Position numbers and translations under genes: made by a program | Notes under the pieces: model-generated | Seen by the model: only the letters and a program-made list of their open reading frames with translations | Database searches by the model: none | Told to the model about the DNA's origin: nothing | Part shown: piece by piece, positions 18,706 to 28,352 of the stretch | Layout: each line of letters begins with the position of its first letter | Position numbering within the stretch: the stretch's first letter is position 1 | Source of the DNA: an uncultured Paracoccaceae bacterium | GTDB lineage: Bacteria; Pseudomonadota; Alphaproteobacteria; Rhodobacterales; Rhodobacteraceae | Direction: 5' to 3' | NCBI GenBank assembly: GCA_943787985.1 | Contig: CALSOO010000004.1 | Coordinates: forward strand, 434,001-498,000 | DNA length: 64,000 nucleotides

Positions 18706-19566
18706 GGCTGCGACGCGGCGCGCTTTGCCGTACATATTGGCAAAGATATAGGCGTTCACTCCGGGGGCCATGGCCGCTGTCAGCACGCCGGATTGAAACA
18801 GGTCTTTTGGCACCTCGAGCGCGCTGCCAAAGCCGAACACCAAAGCAGGGTGCAGCCCAAGCGCGATCACGCAGACCATCAAAATGGCCAGTTTGTCGCC
18901 TTCGGGTTTGTATTGCAGCAAGACCCCCCCAAGCGAGAACAGCGCCGCCGGCAGCGCGGCCCGCACCACAAGGCTGAGCGCGTCATCTGCAAATTTGGGC
19001 AACTCCAGGCCCGAGAGGTTCACGACAAAGCCAGCGGCAATCGCGATCACCAAAGCGTTGTGAAACATCGCCCGTCCCACAGCGCGCCCCAACACCGCCA
19101 CGCCCGCGCCGCGATTGCGGGTGATCTCCATCACTGTAATCCCGAGCCCGTAGCAAAACGGTGCGTGCAGGGCGACAATCGCGTAGTTCCCTGTCAGCGC
19201 ATCCACGCCGTAGGCGCGTTCGGTGATGGGCAGGCCCAGCAGCACCGAGTTGGAAAAGAGACAGCAAAACCCGATGGCGACGCAGTCTTCCCAGTCGCGT
19301 TTCAGCAGCACCCGCGCCCCGATCATCCCTGCTGCAAAACACAGCCCTGCCCCTGCATAAAAGCTGAACAGAAGCCCCGGATGAAACGAGCTTTGCAGGT
19401 CGATTTTGGAGATGGCCTGAAACAGCAGGCAGGGGATGGCGAACCCTTGGGTGAATTTCATCAACCCGTCGACGCCGGATGCGGGAAACACCCCTTTCCA
19501 TACGGCCACGTAGCCGAACGCGATCACCAGAAACACAGGTAGAATGACGTCGAGTAGGGTTTGCAT
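18637..19566 (-). CDS. AEC family transporter
   Basis: MQTLLDVILPVFLVIAFGYVAVWKG; ten-helix AEC pattern; overlaps the YihY 3' end by 69 bp. Confidence 0.85.
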   Translation of the reverse strand: MQTLLDVILPVFLVIAFGYVAVWKGVFPASGVDGLMKFTQGFAIPCLLFQAISKIDLQSSFHPGLLFSFYAGAGLCFAAGMIGARVLLKRDWEDCVAIGFCCLFSNSVLLGLPITERAYGVDALTGNYAIVALHAPFCYGLGITVMEITRNRGAGVAVLGRAVGRAMFHNALVIAIAAGFVVNLSGLELPKFADDALSLVVRAALPAALFSLGGVLLQYKPEGDKLAILMVCVIALGLHPALVFGFGSALEVPKDLFQSGVLTAAMAPGVNAYIFANMYGKARRVAASSVLIATLGSVISIWLWLIALG

Positions 19567-19645
19567 GGTTTGGCGTTTCGGTTGTTTGGAGGGCAGGAGC
19601 CTCCGGCGGAGGTTTATTTTGCAAGGTGAAAGGGGCGGCGTCTGT

Positions 19646-20446
19646 TCAGGGGATCTCGAAGTGCAGTGTCATCCCGTCGTAGGCGGGTTGGATGTGATCG
19701 TCGGTTTCCTCTGCCACCGTATCGTAGTCCAGATCCGTATGCATGTTGGTGATGACCGCCGTTTTGGGTTTGGCTTTGGCGATCCATTCCAGTGTCTGTT
19801 CAAAGTGCGAATGTGAGGGATGCGGTGTACGTCTGAGTGCGTCCACGATCCAGCAGTCGAGGTTTTCAACGTGGTGCCAGTTTTGCGCAGGGATGCTTTC
19901 GACGTCCGGCAGGTAGGCCACGTTGTTGATCCGGAACCCGAGGCTGTTGATCGAGCCGTGTTTGACCTCGAAGGGGGTGAATGTCAGCGCCCCCCCCGGT
20001 CCGCTGATTGTGACGTCCCCTGTGATGTCGTGCATGTCGAGGATGGGGGGGTAGGGCGATCCTTCGGGTGTGATGAAGGCGTAGCCAAAGCGTTCAAACA
20101 GGGCCTCTTTGGTTGCGCCATCCGCCCAGACGGGCAGCCGCGCGCGCATGTTGATCGCGATCATCCGCAAATCGTCCAGCCCGTGCACGTGATCTGCGTG
20201 GCTGTGTGTGTAGAGCACCGCGTCGATCCGTTGTGTCCCTGCGTCCAGCAGTTGGTTGCGCATGTCGGGCGATGTGTCGATCAGCACTGTCGTGGTGCCG
20301 TTGGCCTCCGTCCGTTCCACAAGGATCGAGCAGCGTTGCCGACTGTTTTTGGGGTTCTCGGGGTCGCAGTCCCCCCAGTGTCCTCCCAAACGGGGCACTC
20401 CGCCTGAAGACCCGCATCCCAGAATGGTGATTTTGAGCTCTGCCAT
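19646..20446 (-). CDS. MBL fold metallo-hydrolase (PhnP-like)
   Basis: ITILGCGSSGGVPRLGGHWGDCDPENPKNSRQR; YTHSHADHVHGLDDLR. Confidence 0.9.
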   Translation of the reverse strand: MAELKITILGCGSSGGVPRLGGHWGDCDPENPKNSRQRCSILVERTEANGTTTVLIDTSPDMRNQLLDAGTQRIDAVLYTHSHADHVHGLDDLRMIAINMRARLPVWADGATKEALFERFGYAFITPEGSPYPPILDMHDITGDVTISGPGGALTFTPFEVKHGSINSLGFRINNVAYLPDVESIPAQNWHHVENLDCWIVDALRRTPHPSHSHFEQTLEWIAKAKPKTAVITNMHTDLDYDTVAEETDDHIQPAYDGMTLHFEIP

Positions 20447-21240
20447 CAGAGTATCGCCTTGGAAAACAGCGTTTCAAAATTGCTTTGGGTTTGGGCGGCG
20501 AAATCCTCGTAACTCATCCCGAACGTCTGGGCCCCGACCCGCGCGGTGTGCGCCGTGTAGGCGGGTTCGTTGCGTTTGCCCCGATGGGGAGGGGGCGCGA
20601 GGTAGGGTGCGTCGGTCTCCACCAGTATCCGGTCAACAGGCGCGGCCGCGAAAATGTCCCGCAAGTCCTGGCTTTTGGGGAAGGCCGAGATCCCCGACAT
20701 GCTCAGGTAAAACCCCAGATCAAGGGCGGCATGTGCCAGTTCCTTGGAGGAGGAGAAGCAGTGCATGACGCACCCAAAGGCCCCGTTGGCGTGCTCGTCT
20801 GCCAGAATGCGCGCCATGTCCGCGTCGGCGCCGCGTGCGTGGATGATCAATGGCAGCCCTGTTTCGCGCGCGGCCGTGATGTGCACCCGCAAGGAGTGCT
20901 GTTGGATATCAGCGCTTTCGGCGGTGTAGTGATAATCCAGCCCGGTTTCCCCGATGCCGACGAATTTGGGGTGCGCGGCGAGGGCGATCAACTCGTCCAC
21001 TGTCGCCAGCGGCTCGCTTGCCGCGCTCATCGGGTGGGTGCCCGCGGCGTAGAACACGGGGGCATAGGCCTCGGCGATGGCGCGCACTTGCGGCTCAAGG
21101 CGCAGCTTGGTGCAGATTGTGACCATGCGTGTCACCCCTGCCTCCGTAGCGTTGGCGATGATCTGGTCGAGTTCCCCATCAAAGTCGGGAAAGTCGAGGT
21201 GACAGTGGCTGTCGGTAATATGAGGTGTGCTTTGGGGCAT
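20446..21240 (-). CDS. tatD: TatD family hydrolase
   Basis: ITDSHCHLDFPDF, GIGETGLDYHY, ILVETDAPYLAPPPHRGKRNEPAY. Confidence 0.93.
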   Translation of the reverse strand: MPQSTPHITDSHCHLDFPDFDGELDQIIANATEAGVTRMVTICTKLRLEPQVRAIAEAYAPVFYAAGTHPMSAASEPLATVDELIALAAHPKFVGIGETGLDYHYTAESADIQQHSLRVHITAARETGLPLIIHARGADADMARILADEHANGAFGCVMHCFSSSKELAHAALDLGFYLSMSGISAFPKSQDLRDIFAAAPVDRILVETDAPYLAPPPHRGKRNEPAYTAHTARVGAQTFGMSYEDFAAQTQSNFETLFSKAIL

Positions 21241-21254
21241 GCAGGTCCGCTCGC

Positions 21255-22373
21255 TCAGGCTGAAGTGCCTCTGATCTTGAACATCGTATCTAGGACGAGG
21301 GCGGCTGGGTCAAGGTTAACGGCCCGCCCGTGACGCGCGCGCGAAAGGGCGTCCTGACTGATGTTGGCCCATGCCCGCCCTTGGTGGGGGGTGGGGGCCA
21401 AGCGTGACAGGATCGCGGCCTCATGCGGGGCGGCTTCGCTGGCGGGGGGCTGTCCTGTGGCGCCTGTACGGGCAAGGCGCGCCAAGGCGATCTCGAGCAG
21501 GGTAAACAGAAGGTCCAGTTTTTCATCCGCGCCGCGCTGGGCGGCGGCTTCGGCGAGGCGCAAGGTCCGCACACGATCCAGTTGCGGCAAGCTGCCCAGC
21601 AATCCGATGATTTCGGTGTACATGGCCAACCCGTTCAACAAGGACAAGCGCAGTGCCTCCCCGACGGAGCCGCCGGACAGTTCCGCCAATGCGACCGCAT
21701 CCTTGCCGGGGTCCACCCCTGCCTGCATCATGGCGTCCTGCATCTGCGCCCCGTCCAGCGTGTTCAGGCGCAAGGTCCGGCAGCGCGAGCGAATGGTTGG
21801 CAACAAACGGGAGGGCTGGTGCGTGATCAGGATCAACGTCGCCCGCTCCGGCGGTTCTTCGAGCATTTTGAGCAAGGCATTGGCGGCTTGGACGTTCATG
21901 TCATCGGCCGCATCCACGATCACAACCCGCCGCCCGCCGTCTATGGCCGACATCTGGAAAAACCCTGCCAGATTGCGGATATCATCGACGACGATCTGGT
22001 CACGCAGACGGCCGGTTTTCTCGTTCACTGTGCGGGTGATGGTGACCAGCCCGGAATCGGCCCCCGTTGCAATGCGGTGTGAGACAGGATGCTCGGGGTT
22101 GACGTCCAGGGATTCAGGGGGCGGGGGACCGCCAAACATGTCATCAGCGCCCGCAGGATCAGGGGTGGCCAACAAAAATTTCGCCATGCGCCACGCAAGT
22201 GTCGCCTTGCCCACACCGCGTGGCCCCATCAACATCCACGCGTGATGCAGGCGGCCCGAATTGAAGGCCTCCAGAAATGTGGCTTCTGCGCTGCCTTGCC
22301 CGATCAGGGACAGGGTTTCGCGCGGATGCGGGGCGCCGGTGACGCGGGTGGGATCTTGGACTTCATCTGCCAT
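21255..22373 (-). CDS. holB: DNA polymerase III subunit delta'
   Basis: HAWMLMGPRGVGKATLAWRMAKFLL; ANALLKMLEEPPERATLILITHQPSRLLPTIRSRC. Confidence 0.92.
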   Translation of the reverse strand: MADEVQDPTRVTGAPHPRETLSLIGQGSAEATFLEAFNSGRLHHAWMLMGPRGVGKATLAWRMAKFLLATPDPAGADDMFGGPPPPESLDVNPEHPVSHRIATGADSGLVTITRTVNEKTGRLRDQIVVDDIRNLAGFFQMSAIDGGRRVVIVDAADDMNVQAANALLKMLEEPPERATLILITHQPSRLLPTIRSRCRTLRLNTLDGAQMQDAMMQAGVDPGKDAVALAELSGGSVGEALRLSLLNGLAMYTEIIGLLGSLPQLDRVRTLRLAEAAAQRGADEKLDLLFTLLEIALARLARTGATGQPPASEAAPHEAAILSRLAPTPHQGRAWANISQDALSRARHGRAVNLDPAALVLDTMFKIRGTSA

Positions 22374-22414
22374 AGGGTTGCTCTATCATTGCGCAGAGGG
22401 CGAGGGAACGGGGA

Positions 22415-23725
22415 TCACACATTCGGGTGCTCTTGGGCGTTTCGACGGCGTCCGTGCACCCAGACGTCTGCCACGGCGCGGTCATCGCCCATCATCAGAG
22501 TTGCAAACACCGCGTCCCACACGTCGCGCGCGCGGCTGCTGCGCTGGGCAATCGCAGGGGTGGAGGCCAGATCAAGAACGCAAATGTCCCCCTCGTGCCC
22601 CGCCGCCAGAGCGCCGATTTTGTCCCCCAAATGCAGGCTTTGCGCCGATCCTGCGGTGGCCAGCCACAACAATTGACCGGCGTGAACCGCGGTCCCGCGC
22701 AATTGGGCTATTTCATAGGCGGCGGCCATCGTGCGCAGCATGGAAAAGGAGGACCCGCCCCCCGTGTCCGTGGCCAAGCCAACCCGCATCCGTGCTGTCA
22801 TGCCCGCCAGATCAAACAGGCCCGAGCCGATAAAGGTGTTGGAGGTCGGGCAATGCACCACAGCCGCGCCGACCTCTGCCAGACGGTCGATTTCACGTGG
22901 TTGCATGTGGATGGCGTGCCCGTAGACCCCGCGCGGGCCCAACAGGCCGTGGGCCTCGTAAGTATCAAGGTAATCGCGCGCGCCCGGGTAGAGGTCCTTG
23001 ACCCATGCGATTTCGTCCACCTGCTCGCTGATGTGGGTTTGCATCAAGGCATCGGGATGCTCGGACCAGAGCGCCCCCAAGGCGTCAAGCTGTTCGGGGG
23101 TCGAGGTCGGGGAAAAGCGCGGGGTGATCGCATAGGTGGCGCGGGCTTGGCCATGCCAGCGCGCCAACAGGGCTTTGCTGTCGTCATACGCGCTTTGGGC
23201 CGTGTCGCGCAGCCCTACGGGGGCGTTGCGGTCCATGCAGGTCTTGCCCGCCACGATCCGCTGGCCGTTGGCGGCAGCGGCCTGAAAGATCGCATCGACC
23301 GATGTGGGGTGACTCGTGGCGTAAGAACAAACCGTTGTCGTGCCATGTGAAAGTGTCAGATCAAGATACCGGCGCGCGATGTCTTGCGCATAGTCCGGAT
23401 CGTCAAAGCGTGTCTCTTCGGGGAAAGTATAGGTGTTGAGCCAGTCAATCAGACGCTTGCCCCAGCTCGCGATGATGCCGGTCTGCGGGTAGTGCACGTG
23501 GGCGTCCACAAACCCGGGCATGATCAACTTGTCGCCGTAGGCCACTTCCGCCGCGCCCTGATGGGCCGCGCGCAAAGCATCCGCCGCGCCAACAGCCGCG
23601 ATATGGCCGCCCTCCAGCAGCACGCCACCCTGTGCCGAGATGTGGACGCAGTCCTGCCACGGGGCGGCAAAGGGGTCGCCGGAAAAGGTCAAAACCTGAC
23701 CGGTCAAAAGGGTCTTGGTGTTCAT
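22415..23725 (-). CDS. guaD: Guanine deaminase
   Basis: IMPGFVDAHVHYPQTGIIASWGKRLIDWLNTYTFPEE; VVHCPTSNTFIGSGLFDL; VGLATDTGGGSSFSMLRTM. Confidence 0.92.
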   Translation of the reverse strand: MNTKTLLTGQVLTFSGDPFAAPWQDCVHISAQGGVLLEGGHIAAVGAADALRAAHQGAAEVAYGDKLIMPGFVDAHVHYPQTGIIASWGKRLIDWLNTYTFPEETRFDDPDYAQDIARRYLDLTLSHGTTTVCSYATSHPTSVDAIFQAAAANGQRIVAGKTCMDRNAPVGLRDTAQSAYDDSKALLARWHGQARATYAITPRFSPTSTPEQLDALGALWSEHPDALMQTHISEQVDEIAWVKDLYPGARDYLDTYEAHGLLGPRGVYGHAIHMQPREIDRLAEVGAAVVHCPTSNTFIGSGLFDLAGMTARMRVGLATDTGGGSSFSMLRTMAAAYEIAQLRGTAVHAGQLLWLATAGSAQSLHLGDKIGALAAGHEGDICVLDLASTPAIAQRSSRARDVWDAVFATLMMGDDRAVADVWVHGRRRNAQEHPNV

Positions 23726-23818
23726 GGTTTCAGCTTACGCGCGCGGGCGGGCAGGGTAAATCGCAATTGCGCGCGGTGGGCCATTGTCAGTGGGGGTGCG
23801 CCTGCCTATGGTCCGCGC

Positions 23819-25216
23819 ATGCCCATAGATCACGCCACAGACCAAAGCCTCGACGCGCGCGAAGACGCGGCCTACAAGCTGGACCGCAAGGATATCAGCG
23901 CGATCCTCTATGCCGTTGATATCGAGGACAAAACCAAACTTTCGGAGTTGATGGATCCGCTGCATGCGGCGGACATTGCCGACCTTCTCGAGCAGATCAA
24001 TGCGTTTGACCGGTCCCGACTGATCCGGCTCTATGACCGCGAGTTTGACGGGGAAATCCTGTCCGAACTTGACGACAGCATCCGCGAAGAAGTGATTAGT
24101 GTGCTGACGCCGCAGGTTCTGGCCGAAGCGGTGCGCGATCTGGACAGTGATGATGTTGTGGATCTGGTCGAAGACCTCGAGCAGCCGCAACAAGACGCGA
24201 TTCTGGACGCGCTCGGGGATACGGACCGCGCCGCAGTCGAGCAGGCGCTCAGCTACCCTGAGTTTTCCGCCGGACGGTTGATGCAGCGCGAAGTTGTGAT
24301 GGCCCCCGAACACTGGAACGTGGGCGAGGCGATCGACTATCTGCGCGGGGCCGACGAAAGCGATCTGCCTGACCAGTTCTACCATGTCGTCGTCGTCAAT
24401 CCGCGCCTGCACCCCATCGGCAATGTGACCTTGGGCAAGCTGATGCGCTCCAAACGCGACGTAAAGCTGGTGGACATCGCCGAAGACGTGTTCCGCGTCA
24501 TTCCCGTCGATCAGGATGAGGGTGACGTGGCCTATGCCTTCAACCAGTACCATCTGATTTCCGCGCCGGTCGTGGACAGCGAAGGGCGGTTGATCGGGAT
24601 CATCACGATTGATGACGCGATGGCGGTTCTGGACGAAGAACATGAAGAAGACATCATGCGCCTTGCGGGTGTCGGCGAAGGGTCCTTGTCGGACCGCGTG
24701 ATTGACACCACCAAGCGGCGGATGCCCTGGCTGGCCGTCAACCTTGCGACCTCTATCGCCGCTTCGATGGTGATTGCGCAGTTTGAAATGGCGTTGACGC
24801 AGATCGTGGCGCTGGCGGTTTTGATGCCCATCGTGGCGTCCATGGGGGGCAATGCAGGCACCCAATCGCTGACTGTGGCCGTGCGCGCGATTGCGACCAA
24901 GGATTTGACCGGCGCCAACGTCTGGCGCGTGATCCGGCGCGAAGTTCTGGTGGGATTGGTAAACGGCATCCTGTTTGCGGTGGTGATGGGGATCGTCGGG
25001 GTGATCTGGTTCGGCTCCCCTGCGCTGGGCTATGTGATTGCGGCGGCGATGGTGGTGAACATGGTGGTTGCAGGGTTTGCAGGCACCGTGATCCCCGTGA
25101 TGCTTGAGCGTTTCGGGATCGACCCCGCACTGGCGTCGGGCGCATTCGTAACCACGGTGACGGACATCGTCGGGTTTTTCGCCTTCCTCGGGTTGGCAGC
25201 ACTGGTGCTGCTGTGA
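23819..25216 (+). CDS. mgtE: Magnesium transporter MgtE
   Basis: MgtE N domain, CBS domains, and PIVASMGGNAGTQSLTVAVRAIA membrane motif. Confidence 0.93.
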   Translation: MPIDHATDQSLDAREDAAYKLDRKDISAILYAVDIEDKTKLSELMDPLHAADIADLLEQINAFDRSRLIRLYDREFDGEILSELDDSIREEVISVLTPQVLAEAVRDLDSDDVVDLVEDLEQPQQDAILDALGDTDRAAVEQALSYPEFSAGRLMQREVVMAPEHWNVGEAIDYLRGADESDLPDQFYHVVVVNPRLHPIGNVTLGKLMRSKRDVKLVDIAEDVFRVIPVDQDEGDVAYAFNQYHLISAPVVDSEGRLIGIITIDDAMAVLDEEHEEDIMRLAGVGEGSLSDRVIDTTKRRMPWLAVNLATSIAASMVIAQFEMALTQIVALAVLMPIVASMGGNAGTQSLTVAVRAIATKDLTGANVWRVIRREVLVGLVNGILFAVVMGIVGVIWFGSPALGYVIAAAMVVNMVVAGFAGTVIPVMLERFGIDPALASGAFVTTVTDIVGFFAFLGLAALVLL

Positions 25217-25773
25217 GCGATCTGGCGGCGATCAAGGCGCAAGCGCGCAAGGACGGGTTTGCACGGCGCAAAGCCGCATTCGAGGCAAAACAAGGGGGGG
25301 CCGCAGGGCATCTTTCGCAAGTTCTGGCCGGGTATCGCGGCGTGCCGCTGTCGGGCTACATGCCCATCCGCACAGAGATCAATCCGCTGGCCGCCATGGC
25401 CGAAGCGGCGGCTTATGGCCCTGTCGGTGTGCCTGTGATCATGGGGGCGGGGCAAGCGTTGCAGTTCTCGCGGTGGGAGCCGGATGGCGCTTTGCGTGCG
25501 GGGCCATTCGGGGCGCAAGTCCCCGAGGTGGATGACTTTTTTGAACCCGAGATTGTGATCGTCCCGCTGGTGGCCTTTGATGCGCACGGCGGCAGACTGG
25601 GCTACGGCGGGGGGTTTTACGACCGCACGCTTGACCTGTTGCGCAGCAGGCGCGGGACGCTGGCGATCGGCTTTGCCTTTGCGGCGCAAGAGGCGCAAAA
25701 CCTGCCACTTGAGGCCACAGATCAACCGCTGGACATGATCGTGACCGAAGCAGGCGTGATCAGCGTGACATGA
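25213..25773 (+). CDS. 5-formyltetrahydrofolate cyclo-ligase
   Basis: VPLVAFDAHGGRLGYGGGFYDRTL motif; GTGA overlap with mgtE. Confidence 0.9.
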   Translation: MSDLAAIKAQARKDGFARRKAAFEAKQGGAAGHLSQVLAGYRGVPLSGYMPIRTEINPLAAMAEAAAYGPVGVPVIMGAGQALQFSRWEPDGALRAGPFGAQVPEVDDFFEPEIVIVPLVAFDAHGGRLGYGGGFYDRTLDLLRSRRGTLAIGFAFAAQEAQNLPLEATDQPLDMIVTEAGVISVT

Positions 25774-25779
25774 CGGATT

Positions 25780-27350
25780 TCAGGGGGCAAGCCGCGCTTT
25801 GAGGGCCAGGGCCCCGACGTGATCAGGCTTGAGCGTGAGGGCAATATCGACCATCCGCAATGCGGCCTCGGGATTGGCGCATAGTTGCTCCAACTGCGCC
25901 ATTTTGAAATAGGGCATGGGCTTGCGTTTGGACATGGCCAGACAGGCGGCCAAACTGGCGCGCGCGGCGTCCAAACGCCCCAAACCAACGTAAGCGTCGC
26001 CCATCGCGATGCGCGCAGGCATGTGATCGGGGGTATGCTCAAGCATCTGTCGGGCAAGGCCAAGGGCATGATCAAACTGCTTGAGGCGCAACAACAATCG
26101 CACCGCAAAGATCTGAAGATCAGCGCCGGCAAACTCCAGATCAAGGGCGCCTGTCAAAGGATCGGCAAAGCGGTCGTTTAAAAACGACAAAGCCGACTCG
26201 TGCTGATCCATGGCCGCCAACGCCTGAATTTTTGCGAAAACCGCGCGCTCGTGATCCGGTTGGGCCGCAAGGGCGCGCTCGGCCAACGCCAACGCCTCTT
26301 CTGGCCTGTCCTCGGCGCGTTTGTTCAGGGCCATTTGTGCCAAAATCGAAGGGTCGGACGGCGCGCTTGCGTCTTCGCGCACGTAGCGTGCCATCATGCG
26401 GGCCACATTCATGTCGACCAATGGCTGGCGCACATGGGTTTGATCGTCTTCCCATGTCACATGGCGTTCACTGAGGGTGATGGATTCAAAACTTGGGAAA
26501 TAGGCCACGTTGTCATAGGCATAGGCGATTTCTTCGGCGGCAGAGCGCAGCGTGGCTTTGGAATAGGCGTTGGCCACGATGACATCCATGTCAGGGCGAA
26601 ACGTCGTTATCAATGGCACGGGGGACACGGTCAGCACACAGCGCAATCCACCCACGGTGTTTTTGGCACTGGCCAGCGCGATCAAGGACGTCAGGCTTTG
26701 CACAACATCGCTTTGGCGCAACACATGCAGGCGAAAACGCTCGGGGTGTGCGCTCACAAGGCGCTTGTGCGGCGCGCTGTTCAGGTAAAGGCCAAGCTGC
26801 GCGTCGTACCACGCTTCGGCCAGCCCGAGGGTCAGAATCAGCATTCGGCATTGGGCCAGATTTGCATAAGCCTGTGTGACGTGCGCGCGCCGGAGCAGGG
26901 CCGTTTCACGTGCAACCGGATGGGTCCAGCGCTTGCCCAGATGCAGGTCCGCCACCTTGTCACCACCCATGTCATAAAAGTGCTGCGCAGGATCAAACGG
27001 CGCGTTTTGATCCAAGGCCATGTGACCTCATTGAGCATGGAATTGGCTGTGAAGGTATTGAGAACGTTGGCATCTACACCTGCTCCGACCGCGCGGCGGG
27101 CAGGCACATCAAAGCCCAGCTTGATCAAACCCTTTTCGACGTTGCGGGCAAAACAGGACCCGATGGTGAACACGCTGGCACCCGGGGTGATGGGAAAGGG
27201 GGCCGCAAAATGGGGCGCGCACATCGGTTCCACGCGGTTGGTGGGTTCATGGCGGTCGGGCCAGCGGGCGTGCCGGTTTGATTTCAGGTTTTCAAAGGCC
27301 TCGGTGGCACTGAGGTCTGACAAAAACCCGACGGGAGAGGAGCTGGTCAT
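25780..27350 (-). pseudogene. GSCFA domain protein (with TPR-like C-terminus), interrupted by an apparent 1-nt deletion near 27016-27019
   Basis: ORF 26838..27350 has VFTIGSCFARNVEKGL...NTFTANSMLNEVTW; ORF 25780..27021 continues ALDQNAPFDPAQHFYDMGGDKVADLHLGKRW in another frame; adding one G (minus strand) joins NEVTW-ALDQNAPF. Confidence 0.85.
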
Positions 27351-27354
27351 ACGG

Positions 27355-27504
27355 TCATTCCTGCAAGGCGGCTTTGATCAGAGCATCCCCAAGTTGCGCA
27401 GGTGGTGCAACCGTTAAACGGCGGATGTGCTGCGCGGCGGCGCCTGGAATGGCGCGGCACGTCGGGTAATCGCACTCTGAGCACGAAAAGTCACGCCAAA
27501 CCAC
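27355..27504 (-). CDS. Tiny Cys-containing ORF (49 aa) directly upstream of the GSCFA gene
   Basis: GTG start gives M-VWRDFSCSECDYPTCRAIPGAAAQHIRRLTVAPPAQLGDALIKAALQE*; purine-rich sequence before the start; stop 4 bp from the GSCFA ATG. Confidence 0.45.
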   Translation of the reverse strand: MVWRDFSCSECDYPTCRAIPGAAAQHIRRLTVAPPAQLGDALIKAALQE

Positions 27505-27533
27505 TTGCCCCCGATGCTGTCGCGTCTTAGGCC

Positions 27534-28352
27534 ATGAGCATGAAAATTCTGTTTTTAGGCGATGTGATGGGCCGCGCGGGGCGTCGGGCGATCACGGAAA
27601 ACCTCCCCCGTCTGCGCGAGAGCTGGAAGCTCGATTTTGTCGTTGTGAACGGCGAAAATGCCACCTCTGGCATGGGATTGTCGGGCGCACATGCCAAGGT
27701 TCTGCTGGAGGCGGGCGCGGATTGCGTCACCTTGGGCGATCATGCATTTGATCAAAAAGACATGCTGCAGTTCATCGAACATGAACCGCGTGTGATCCGG
27801 CCTTTGAACTTCTCCAAAGCGTCGCCCGGCAAAGGCGCGCGCCTGTTCACGACGCCCCAAGGTCGCAAGGTTCTGGTGATGCAGGCCTTGGGTCAGGTGT
27901 TCATGAAACGCCCCTTTGATGATCCGTTTTCGGCTGTTGAACCTGTGTTCAAGACCCACCCGTTGGGCGGGCAAGCCGATGCAATCATTGTGGATTTCCA
28001 CTGCGAGGCCACTTCGGAAAAGATGGCGATGGGGCATTGGTGCGACGGGCGCGCTTCTCTTGTTGTGGGCACGCACACGCATGTTCCCACGGCGGACGCG
28101 ATGATCTTGCCGGGGGGCACGGCACATCTGTCTGACGCAGGGATGTGCGGGGATTACAATTCGGTCATCGGCATGGAAAAACACGAACCCCTGCGCCGTT
28201 TCATCACCGGAATGCCCAAAGAGCGGTTCACCCCCGCGGCGGGCGAAGCGACCTTGTCCGGTGTCTACATCGAAACGGACGACCGCACCGGCAAAGCCAC
28301 CCGCATCGAAATGGTACGCCAAGGCGGACGCCTGCAACAAAGTGGACCATGA
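27534..28352 (+). CDS. YmdB family metallophosphoesterase (TIGR00282-like)
   Basis: MKILFLGDVMGRAGRRAI..., VNGENATSGMGLS, DCVTLGDHAFDQKD, VGTHTHVPTAD. Confidence 0.92.
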   Translation: MSMKILFLGDVMGRAGRRAITENLPRLRESWKLDFVVVNGENATSGMGLSGAHAKVLLEAGADCVTLGDHAFDQKDMLQFIEHEPRVIRPLNFSKASPGKGARLFTTPQGRKVLVMQALGQVFMKRPFDDPFSAVEPVFKTHPLGGQADAIIVDFHCEATSEKMAMGHWCDGRASLVVGTHTHVPTADAMILPGGTAHLSDAGMCGDYNSVIGMEKHEPLRRFITGMPKERFTPAAGEATLSGVYIETDDRTGKATRIEMVRQGGRLQQSGP

